This document shows positions 1 through 5,142 of a stretch of 5,142 nt of DNA, one piece after another. How positions within the stretch are numbered: position 1 is the first letter of the stretch; every line of letters begins with the position of its first letter. A program made the position numbers and the translations under genes. Origin of the DNA: Clostridia bacterium (GTDB lineage: Bacteria > Bacillota > Clostridia > Oscillospirales > Acutalibacteraceae); the NCBI GenBank assembly GCA_017519685.1, contig JAFWRV010000078.1, positions 1 through 5,142 on the forward strand, given 5' to 3'. The notes beneath the pieces are model-generated. The model saw nothing but the letters and a program-made list of their open reading frames with translations, searched no databases and was not told where the DNA came from.

Positions 1-1122
1 AATACACGTTCCGCTCTGCTCTCTCTTGCGGGATATTACCGTTCGCTTTTTGATATCCCCGTTGTCGGTATAACCGGCTCGGTCGGAAAAACGACTACCA
101 AAGAGATGACGCACTGCGTGATGAGCGCAAAATATGACACTCTCAAAAATGAGGGAAACCTCAACAATGAAATAGGCGTCCCCCTCACCCTTTTCAATCT
201 CGAAAAGCATCATCAGGCGGCAGTTATTGAAATGGGTATGAGCAATTTCGGCGAAATATCGAGAATGACCGCGGCGGTAAAACCCGATGCCGCAATCATA
301 ACGAATATCGGCGTTTCACACATCGAAAATCTCGGCTCAAGAGAAGGTATTCTCAAAGCGAAACTCGAAATTCTCGAAGGTATGAAACCCGGCGCGCCGG
401 TAATAGTAAACGGCGATGACGATATGCTCTCAAAGGCGGATTTCGGCGGGCATAAGGTCATACGTTTCGGAATGAATGACTTCAACTGCGCTTTTAAAGC
501 GCTCGATACTACCTCCACAGATGTTGAAACTGCCTTCACTTGCAGTTTCGCCGGCGGCTCCGTAAAGGTGCGCCTACCCTTTACGGGCCGCCATAACATC
601 ATCAACGCGCTTTCCGCCGTTGCGGCAGGCACGGTTTTCGGCATTGAGCCGGGCGAAGCGCTGGAGGCGCTTAAAAACTACCGTACGACAGGGCTGAGAC
701 AGAAGATAGTCAGAAAATACGGTATGACATTCATTGAGGATTGCTACAACGCGAGTCCCGACTCCCAGGCGGCGGCAATGAGCGTTCTCGGAAGTATGAA
801 TTCGGGCAGAAAGATTGCCGTGACCGGCGATATGCTTGAGCTCGGAGATTACAGCGATAAAGCGCACGCGCTTGTCGGAAAATACGCCGCGGACAACAAA
901 ATAGATATTCTTTTCACTTACGGCGAAAAATCGCTTGTGACCGCTGAAAGCGCCAAAAAGAACGGCGTTGAGTCCGTTTATTCTTTCAGCGACAAATTCG
1001 AACTTGCCGACGCGATAGCCGCAGAGCTTCGTGAAGGCGACGCTGTGCTCTATAAAGCAAGCCGCGGAATGAAACTCGAAGAAGTTATCTACTCGGTTTA
1101 CGACAGACTTGAAGAAAGATAA
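1..1122 (+). CDS. murF: UDP-N-acetylmuramoyl-tripeptide--D-alanyl-D-alanine ligase MurF (5'-truncated by window edge)
   Basis: MurF is the cytoplasmic ATP-dependent ligase that adds D-Ala-D-Ala to the UDP-MurNAc-tripeptide, the last soluble step before MraY. The reading frame is open from base 1, so 373 residues are visible; the ATG at 106 is internal because the ATP-binding P-loop GSVGKTTTK (residues 26-34 of the fragment, K30) starts upstream of it. Other family motifs follow in order: EGNLNNEIGVP (51-61), EMGMSNFGEI (77-86), TNIGVSHIENLGS (101-113), the KAK segment (119-121) that holds the Mur-ligase lysine region, GRHNIINALSA (196-206) at the central/C-terminal domain transition, EDCYNASPDS (246-255), GDMLELG (276-282) and KASRGM (352-357). 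Full MurF is about 450 residues with the P-loop near residue 110, so roughly 80 N-terminal residues (the UDP-substrate-binding domain) lie outside the window. The gene looks intact and ends 22 nt before ftsW. Identification is secure; the start cannot be seen. Confidence 0.96.
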   Translation, partial: NTRSALLSLAGYYRSLFDIPVVGITGSVGKTTTKEMTHCVMSAKYDTLKNEGNLNNEIGVPLTLFNLEKHHQAAVIEMGMSNFGEISRMTAAVKPDAAIITNIGVSHIENLGSREGILKAKLEILEGMKPGAPVIVNGDDDMLSKADFGGHKVIRFGMNDFNCAFKALDTTSTDVETAFTCSFAGGSVKVRLPFTGRHNIINALSAVAAGTVFGIEPGEALEALKNYRTTGLRQKIVRKYGMTFIEDCYNASPDSQAAAMSVLGSMNSGRKIAVTGDMLELGDYSDKAHALVGKYAADNKIDILFTYGEKSLVTAESAKKNGVESVYSFSDKFELADAIAAELREGDAVLYKASRGMKLEEVIYSVYDRLEER

Positions 1123-1130
1123 ACAAAAAT

Positions 1131-1140
1131 AAGGAGGTGA
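1131..1140 (+). promoter_or_regulatory. Strong ribosome binding site of ftsW
   Basis: AAGGAGGTGA matches the anti-Shine-Dalgarno end of 16S rRNA over all ten bases. The AGGAGG core ends 7 nt before the ATG at 1145. This fixes the ftsW start and therefore supports the unusually long N-terminus of the protein. Confidence 0.9.
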
Positions 1141-1144
1141 CCCT

Positions 1145-2413
1145 ATGGCACAGGAACAGACAGCAAAAACGGGAAATCCGTTTTCTCAATTTTTCAAAGA
1201 CTGCGTTCACAGATTCGTTATTCCCGAAGCGAAACAGATTTATCAGGGTCCCCTCACGGTAGTTAAGCAGCTTAAAAACCCCGCGGATGTTTTCTCGAGA
1301 GGAATATCCGACGTAACATACATAATAACGGTCCTGGCGCTTGTGCTTTTCGGACTTCTCATTCATTATTCGGCGAGTTATTCCAATATGGAACAGTTGG
1401 TTTACGCGATAGCCGGCCTTGTCGTTATGGCAATTGCCTCTCACGTAAAAATCGAAACCTACAAAAATGTTTCCGCCGCCTTTATGATGCTGGCAACCGC
1501 GTTTATGTTCATAGTTCTGCTGACATCGGAGGACTATAACGGAACTCACAGATGGCTCTGGCACTTCCAGCCGTCGGAGCTCGGTAAGGTCGCGCTGATT
1601 TTATACCTTGCCTATCTTATCGACAAATACAAGGAAAAGCACTTAAAATTATCGACTTTCGTAATCTTTCTTATCATCACGGCGTTCTACGGTGTGCTTG
1701 TGCTTGCGGAAAGCCACCTTTCCGGCGCGATTCTTTTCCTTTGTATAGGATATTCAATGATGTGGTTCGGCGATATGTCAAAAAAGGGCTTCGCCGTTAT
1801 AACGGCAATAGTCGTAATCGGAATCCTCGCCGTAATCTGGAAACCGGATTCGCTTTCTCTCGTTCCGGGAATACACGAGTACCAGATAGACAGAATCAGA
1901 ATATGGAAAAAAATCCTTCTCGATGAAAATTCAATCACCGCCAAGGAAAAAATCAATAACGCAAGGCAGGTTCTCCAGTCCCTCTACGGAATAGGTTCGG
2001 GAGGCTTTTTCGGAGTCGGCTTCGGTAACTCCGGTCAGAAGGTCAGTAACCTTTCGGAAAAGTCAAACGACTTTATCTTTGCCGTCATAGGCGAGGAGCT
2101 CGGATTTTTCGGCTCAATCGGGGTTATCGCCCTTTTCGGCTTCCTTGTATTTCAGGGAATCAGGATTGCCATTCACTCAAAAACCTACTACGGTTCACTT
2201 GTCGCGCTGGGTATCAGCGTTCAGATCGCGCTTCAGGTGCTTATAAATATTGCGGTCGCCACCTCGCTTCTTCCGAACACGGGAATCAGTCTGCCGTTCT
2301 TCAGCAGCGGAGGTTCCTCCATGTTAATCAGTCTGGCAAGTGTCGGTATTGTTCTGAGCGTGGCAAAGGATACCGACAGAAGCAAAGGAGTCAAACAAAA
2401 TGCTAAACGGTAA
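1145..2413 (+). CDS. ftsW: SEDS-family peptidoglycan glycosyltransferase FtsW
   Basis: A 422-residue multispanning membrane protein of the SEDS family (FtsW/RodA/SpoVE), which polymerises lipid II into glycan strands at the outer membrane face with a partner class B PBP. About ten hydrophobic segments are visible, approximately at 57-77, 84-100, 109-127, 146-160, 170-188, 192-208, 215-232, 309-338, 350-375 and 388-407. Family motifs are GTHRWL...FQPSELGK (133-148), ESHLSGAIL (189-197), GIGSGGFFGVGFGNSGQK (282-299) in the large extracellular loop, NDFIFAVIGEELG (308-320), and NTGISLPFFSSGGSS (378-392). D309 aligns with the catalytic aspartate of SEDS enzymes (E. coli FtsW D297). The first ~56 residues precede TM1 and are polar to amphipathic, longer than in most FtsW proteins; no other in-frame ATG lies before TM1. 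The position between murF and murG favours FtsW over RodA; a SpoVE-like sporulation role cannot be excluded from sequence. The end overlaps murG by 14 nt. Confidence 0.92.
   Translation: MAQEQTAKTGNPFSQFFKDCVHRFVIPEAKQIYQGPLTVVKQLKNPADVFSRGISDVTYIITVLALVLFGLLIHYSASYSNMEQLVYAIAGLVVMAIASHVKIETYKNVSAAFMMLATAFMFIVLLTSEDYNGTHRWLWHFQPSELGKVALILYLAYLIDKYKEKHLKLSTFVIFLIITAFYGVLVLAESHLSGAILFLCIGYSMMWFGDMSKKGFAVITAIVVIGILAVIWKPDSLSLVPGIHEYQIDRIRIWKKILLDENSITAKEKINNARQVLQSLYGIGSGGFFGVGFGNSGQKVSNLSEKSNDFIFAVIGEELGFFGSIGVIALFGFLVFQGIRIAIHSKTYYGSLVALGISVQIALQVLINIAVATSLLPNTGISLPFFSSGGSSMLISLASVGIVLSVAKDTDRSKGVKQNAKR
2384..2390 (+). promoter_or_regulatory. Ribosome binding site of murG inside the ftsW 3' end
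   Basis: AAAGGAG lies 9 nt before the ATG at 2400, within the last codons of ftsW. It supports ATG 2400 as the murG start and implies that ribosomes finishing ftsW pass directly over the murG initiation region. Confidence 0.8.
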
Positions 2414-3524
2414 AAAGATACTCATCGCCGCGGGCGGCACCGGAGGTCACATCAACCCCGCTATCGGTACGGCGGATTATATAAAGCAGAAAAATCCCGA
2501 TGCCGAAATCGTCTTTGTCGGCACTGCCGAAAAGATGGAATCCGTGCTCGTACCCAAAGCGGGATATGAACTCAGAACTATCAGCATTCAGGGCTTTTAC
2601 CGTTCCTTCAAATGGGAGGATATCAAGCACAATATTGTGACTGTTATCAAGCTTCTCAGATCTTCTTCCGCGGTAAAAAAGATTATAAAGGATTTTAAAC
2701 CCGATCTGGTAATCGGATTCGGCGGATACGTCAGCGGTCCTGTTCTCAGAATGGCGGCAAAAATGAAAATCCCGACCGCGATTCACGAGCAGAACGCTTT
2801 CCCGGGCGTTACCAATAAAGCGCTTGCCGGAAAAGTTGACAGAGTTATGCTGACAAGCGAGAAAGCGGAGCAGTATCTCAAATCAAAAAATCCCTGTGTC
2901 ATAACAGGCCTTCCGATTCGCGGAGAAATACTCAGCGCGGATGCGGAAAAAGCAAAAGCGGAACTCAATCTCGGCGGCAAGCCCCTTATTCTTTCAATGG
3001 GCGGCTCGCTCGGAGCAAAGCCGGTAAACGACGCGGTTTTCGGTCTTATCAAAGCAAAATACAAAGATAACGACTGCGTATTTCTTCACGCGACAGGCAA
3101 AAACGGAACAGACTTTGCCGAAAGACTTAAAGCGGACGGCGTTGATGTTGACGGAAATGACAATATCCGTATAACGGAGTATATAGATATTCCGAAATGC
3201 CTGCCCGCGGCGGATCTGGTAATCTGCCGCTCCGGAGCAAGCACGCTCAGCGAGCTTCAGGCATCGGGCAAAGCGTCCGTTCTCATCCCCTCTCCCTACG
3301 TAGCGGAAAACCATCAGTATCATAACGCAAAGGCGCTTGTCGATAACAACGCGGCAGTGCTTATTGAAGAAAAGGACCTCACACCGGAAAAACTTACCGA
3401 AACCGTAAACGGACTGCTCTCCGACAGAGAACGTCTGGCTCAGATCTCCGCGAACGCGAAGAAAATGGCTGTTACGGATGCGACCGAAAGAATATATAAA
3501 ACCGTTTGCGAAATAGTAAAATAA
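2400..3524 (+). CDS. murG: Lipid II synthase MurG (UDP-GlcNAc transferase, GT28)
   Basis: MurG transfers GlcNAc from UDP-GlcNAc to lipid I on the inner membrane face, making lipid II, the substrate of FtsW. The 374-residue length is normal for the family. Two Rossmann-like GT-B domains are recognisable. The N-terminal domain has GGTGGHINPA (12-21; T14 and H17 match E. coli T16 and H19), GFGGYVSGP (106-114), HEQNAFPG (129-136; N132) and GLPIR (170-174; R174 matches the arginine of the GNPVR motif). The C-terminal domain has MGGSLGA (200-206; S203), the ITEYIDIPKCLPAADLVI stretch (258-275) and CRSGASTLSEL (276-286; E285, the conserved UDP-GlcNAc-binding glutamate), then IPSPYVAENHQYHNA (296-310; Q306). 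All key substrate-binding positions are kept. The start overlaps ftsW by 14 nt and the stop is 4 nt before divIB, so it sits in the middle of a tightly packed operon. Confidence 0.97.
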   Translation: MLNGKKILIAAGGTGGHINPAIGTADYIKQKNPDAEIVFVGTAEKMESVLVPKAGYELRTISIQGFYRSFKWEDIKHNIVTVIKLLRSSSAVKKIIKDFKPDLVIGFGGYVSGPVLRMAAKMKIPTAIHEQNAFPGVTNKALAGKVDRVMLTSEKAEQYLKSKNPCVITGLPIRGEILSADAEKAKAELNLGGKPLILSMGGSLGAKPVNDAVFGLIKAKYKDNDCVFLHATGKNGTDFAERLKADGVDVDGNDNIRITEYIDIPKCLPAADLVICRSGASTLSELQASGKASVLIPSPYVAENHQYHNAKALVDNNAAVLIEEKDLTPEKLTETVNGLLSDRERLAQISANAKKMAVTDATERIYKTVCEIVK

Positions 3525-3528
3525 ACGG

Positions 3529-4440
3529 ATGGGTACGATGAAAAAGAAGAAGAAAAAAAGGAATTCCAAAGCAAAAATTATTCTTAAGAAAATACTGCTT
3601 GCGTTAATTCCCTTATTGCTGATTTCAGCTGTTATTCTGACAGCCGTTTTACTGATATTCAGAGTCAGAAACATATCGGTCGAAAACGGCGCCAAGCTGA
3701 ATTACTCGGTTCAGGAAATAGTCTCCGCCGCTCACTCAGCGGAAGGAAAAAATCTGCTGAAACTCGATACGGAAAAACTTGCCGACGATATAGAAAGGGC
3801 CTTGCCCAAAATAGAGAATATCGCAATCAAAAAGAAATATCCCGATACTGTCATTGTCACGGCAAAAAATTCAAAAAACGTTTTTGCGGTACAGACGGCA
3901 AGCGAAGCATTCGCCTTGCTGACAGGGTCTCTCAGAGTAACGGATATAGCGGGTAAAATCCCCGAATCCGCAATTCTTATTAAGGGCGCCGGAAAAAGCG
4001 CGGCTCTCTCCCCCGGCGATGTGCTTTCCTCAAACGCGGAAACATCATCCGCGGTCATAACCGAAACAGCCAAAGCGATAAAAGCAAGCAAGTTCAGTAA
4101 AATCAACCTTGTTAATATTGAGAAAAAAGACAATATATACCTGATTTATGACGGCAGAATACTTATAAAAATAGGAAATGCCGATAATATAGGCAAAAAA
4201 ATCTCACTTGCGAAGAAATCCATAAACAAAGAAAACGAACTGTCCCCTTCGCAATACGGCGTGCTCGATGTTTCCGATACCCCGAAAGCCGTATTCGCGC
4301 CGAAAAACTACAACGACATTCCCGAGCTTGAAGAATATGATGAAGAAATAAAAGACTGTATCGGCGAAGAAGAAAAAGAGGAAAACACAGGCACAAAAAC
4401 CGACGCCGGTAAGGAAGAAACAACCGTAAATGCCGCATAA
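3529..4440 (+). CDS. divIB: Cell division protein DivIB/FtsQ
   Basis: DivIB (FtsQ in Gram-negatives) is a bitopic membrane protein that, with FtsL and DivIC/FtsB, bridges the Z-ring and the septal synthase FtsW-PBP. The 303-residue product has a very basic cytoplasmic tip (K5-K10, then RNSKAK), one transmembrane helix at about 22-44, and a POTRA domain at about 45-113, starting FRVRNISVENG and including GKNLLKLDTEKL (73-84) and the typical KKYPDTVIVTAK end (102-113). A beta domain follows to about residue 258. The tail from about 264 is strongly acidic and looks disordered. Two in-frame ATGs are possible, 3529 and 3538. Neither has a good Shine-Dalgarno sequence; a poor GGATGG match 5 nt before 3538 slightly favours the shorter 300-residue form. 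Translation probably depends on coupling to murG, whose stop is 4 nt upstream of 3529. Identification rests on architecture, motif pattern and position, because this family is poorly conserved in sequence. Confidence 0.85.
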   Translation: MGTMKKKKKKRNSKAKIILKKILLALIPLLLISAVILTAVLLIFRVRNISVENGAKLNYSVQEIVSAAHSAEGKNLLKLDTEKLADDIERALPKIENIAIKKKYPDTVIVTAKNSKNVFAVQTASEAFALLTGSLRVTDIAGKIPESAILIKGAGKSAALSPGDVLSSNAETSSAVITETAKAIKASKFSKINLVNIEKKDNIYLIYDGRILIKIGNADNIGKKISLAKKSINKENELSPSQYGVLDVSDTPKAVFAPKNYNDIPELEEYDEEIKDCIGEEEKEENTGTKTDAGKEETTVNAA

Positions 4441-4444
4441 TCAA

Positions 4445-4478
4445 TACGGTTTTCAAAAAAAAATGTAATCAAACCGTA
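4445..4478 (+). terminator. Weak hairpin after divIB, possible (inefficient) terminator
   Basis: TACGGTTT (4445-4452) and AAACCGTA (4471-4478) form a perfect 8-bp inverted repeat with an 18-nt loop that contains a run of nine A (4455-4463). It begins 4 nt after the divIB stop. Only three of the eight pairs are G-C, and the stem is followed by AATTTTAAAAAT rather than a clean T-run, so it is not a convincing intrinsic terminator. It may act as an mRNA 3'-end structure or a partial read-through terminator before ftsZ. Confidence 0.3.
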
Positions 4479-4495
4479 AATTTTAAAAATAAATC

Positions 4496-4524
4496 TTGTA
4501 TTTTTCATTTTAATATGTTAGTAT
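4496..4524 (+). promoter_or_regulatory. Candidate sigma-A promoter of ftsZ (extended -10)
   Basis: A -35 like TTGTAT (4496-4501; 3 of 6 consensus) is separated by 17 nt from TAGTAT (4519-4524; 4 of 6), which is preceded by TGT (4516-4518), an extended -10 TGn element. The stretch just upstream (4478-4494) is almost pure A/T and could serve as an UP-like element. A start near 4531 would leave a leader of about 30 nt holding the ribosome binding site. The 122-nt AT-rich spacer has no gene, so a promoter here is plausible; the exact hexamers are inferred and an overlapping TATTAT (4522-4527) is an alternative -10. Confidence 0.5.
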
Positions 4525-4548
4525 TATGCTGTATTTATATAGGAATGC

Positions 4549-4554
4549 GGAGGT
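4549..4554 (+). promoter_or_regulatory. Ribosome binding site of ftsZ
   Basis: GGAGGT lies 8 nt before the ATG at 4563, an ideal spacing. It decides the ftsZ start and suggests efficient, independent translation, in contrast to divIB just upstream, which lacks such a site. Confidence 0.88.
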
Positions 4555-4562
4555 AATCATTA

Positions 4563-5142
4563 ATGGCATTTGAAATTGAAAATGATTTTGAAAGCGCAGT
4601 TCAGATAAAAGTTATAGGTGTAGGCGGCGGTGGCGGAAACGCTGTCAACAGAATGATTGAAAGAGGAATTCAGGGCGCTGAATTCATCGCCGTTAATACA
4701 GATAAACAGGTTCTTTCAAAATCAGCCGCCACACACAAAATCCAGATCGGTGAAAAGACAACCCACGGCCAGGGCGCAGGAGGCAGAAGCGAAGTAGGTG
4801 CGGCTGCTGCCGAAGAAAGCAAAGAACAGATAGCCGAGGTTATCAAAGGAACCGACATGGTATTCGTAACCACCGGTATGGGCGGCGGCACAGGTACAGG
4901 CGCGGCGCCGATTATTGCGGGTATCGCAAAAGAGGCGGGCTGTCTTACCATAGGCGTTGTTACCAAGCCCTTCAACTGGGAAGGCAAAAAGAGAATGAAG
5001 GAAGCTCTTGACGGTATTGAAAAGCTTGTCAAGAATGTTGACTCCCTTATCGTTATCCCCAACCAGAAGCTTTTACTCGGCGGAAGCAAGACCACTCCGG
5101 CGGTCAACGCGTTCGCGACAGCCGATGAAGTTCTTCTTCAGG
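4563..5142 (+). CDS. ftsZ: Cell division GTPase FtsZ (3'-truncated by window edge)
   Basis: FtsZ is the tubulin-like GTPase that polymerises into the Z-ring at mid-cell and organises the divisome. The window holds 193 complete codons, about half of a typical 350-400-residue FtsZ: most of the GTP-binding domain and the start of the central helix. Visible nucleotide-site elements are [14 protein letters not shown] (18-31), NTD (45-47), GAGGRSEVG (71-79, T3 loop), the tubulin signature [12 protein letters not shown] (105-116), [11 protein letters not shown] (135-145; E140 and R144 match E. coli E138 and R142), IPNQKLL (165-171; N167) and the helix-7 region AFATADEVL (183-191; F184 and D188 match E. 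coli F182 and D186). All catalytic-pocket residues that can be checked are kept, but several loops depart from the common bacterial form (RS in place of NP after GAG-x, NWEG in place of FEG, NQKLL in place of NDRLL). The T7 synergy loop, C-terminal domain and tail lie outside the window. Expression is probably driven at least partly by the promoter region directly upstream. Confidence 0.97.
   Translation, partial: MAFEIENDFESAVQIKVIGVGGGGGNAVNRMIERGIQGAEFIAVNTDKQVLSKSAATHKIQIGEKTTHGQGAGGRSEVGAAAAEESKEQIAEVIKGTDMVFVTTGMGGGTGTGAAPIIAGIAKEAGCLTIGVVTKPFNWEGKKRMKEALDGIEKLVKNVDSLIVIPNQKLLLGGSKTTPAVNAFATADEVLLQ

Noticed and set aside
106..108. ATG as the start of murF
   Set aside because: The P-loop is encoded upstream at 76-102 in the same frame, and the frame is open to base 1, so this Met is internal.
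213..644. Open frame on the - strand within murF
   Set aside because: Fully opposite conserved MurF motifs, with no recognisable family.
1060..1080. KASRGM in MurF instead of the textbook KGSRGM
   Set aside because: The Gly-to-Ala change is conservative and, as far as I recall, occurs in clostridial MurF proteins; the Lys and Arg are kept.
1085..1564. A 159-codon open frame on the - strand across the murF/ftsW junction
   Set aside because: It would cover the ftsW ribosome binding site and start in antisense and shows no known domain; a shadow frame.
1709..1738. ESHLSGAIL in FtsW in place of the proteobacterial QPDLGT motif
   Set aside because: EPHLSG-type sequences are, to my knowledge, common in clostridial FtsW, so this is lineage-typical rather than a lost motif.
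2994..3695. A 233-codon open frame on the - strand across the murG/divIB junction
   Set aside because: It lies opposite two well-identified genes, has a composition unlike a real protein (frequent Cys, Arg and a poly-Phe run opposite the lysine codons) and no recognisable domain. It is a codon-bias shadow.
4545..4556. Three-codon ORF (ATG CGG AGG TAA) overlapping the ftsZ ribosome binding site
   Set aside because: It arises from the Shine-Dalgarno sequence itself, has no ribosome binding site of its own and is too short to support as a leader peptide without conservation data.
4670..5107. Open frame on the - strand within ftsZ
   Set aside because: The proline/serine-rich product is the antisense of the conserved glycine-rich FtsZ sequence.
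1..5142. Search for tRNA, rRNA, CRISPR, insertion sequences, riboswitches or phage genes
   Set aside because: Nearly all bases are in conserved core genes; no direct-repeat array, transposase motif, terminal inverted repeat or structured RNA was visible.

Overview
The window is a piece of a division and cell wall (dcw) cluster, all on the + strand: the 3' part of murF, then ftsW, murG, divIB/ftsQ, and the 5' part of ftsZ. The organism is most likely a Gram-positive Firmicute of class Clostridia, possibly near the Oscillospiraceae/Ruminococcaceae. This rests on strong AGGAGG-type ribosome binding sites, a DivIB-type FtsQ with a lysine-rich N-terminus, clostridial-looking FtsW motifs (HLSG, NDFIFA) and the gene order. 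The exact taxon is inference.

Layout. Positions 1-1122 are the in-frame 3' portion of murF, whose start lies upstream of the window. After a 22-nt gap with a near-perfect Shine-Dalgarno sequence comes ftsW (1145-2413). murG (2400-3524) overlaps the end of ftsW by 14 nt. divIB (3529-4440) starts 4 nt after murG and has no clear ribosome binding site. These four genes look like one transcription unit with coupled translation. A 122-nt, roughly 22% GC spacer follows (4441-4562). It holds an 8-bp inverted repeat, an extended -10 promoter candidate and a strong ribosome binding site, and leads into ftsZ (4563 to beyond the window end).

How the genes work together. MurF completes the cytoplasmic UDP-MurNAc-pentapeptide. 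After MraY (not in the window) makes lipid I, MurG adds GlcNAc to give lipid II. FtsW polymerises lipid II into septal glycan under control of the FtsQ/DivIB-FtsL-DivIC complex. FtsZ forms the cytoskeletal ring that positions the machinery.

I found no mobile element, CRISPR array, RNA gene or unknown gene system. This is an ordinary conserved core region. Points worth a second look are the compressed gene order (no mraY/murD between murF and ftsW, no ftsA before ftsZ), a cytoplasmic N-terminal extension on FtsW, an unusual nucleotide-loop sequence in FtsZ, an acidic tail on DivIB, and the separate promoter region of ftsZ.
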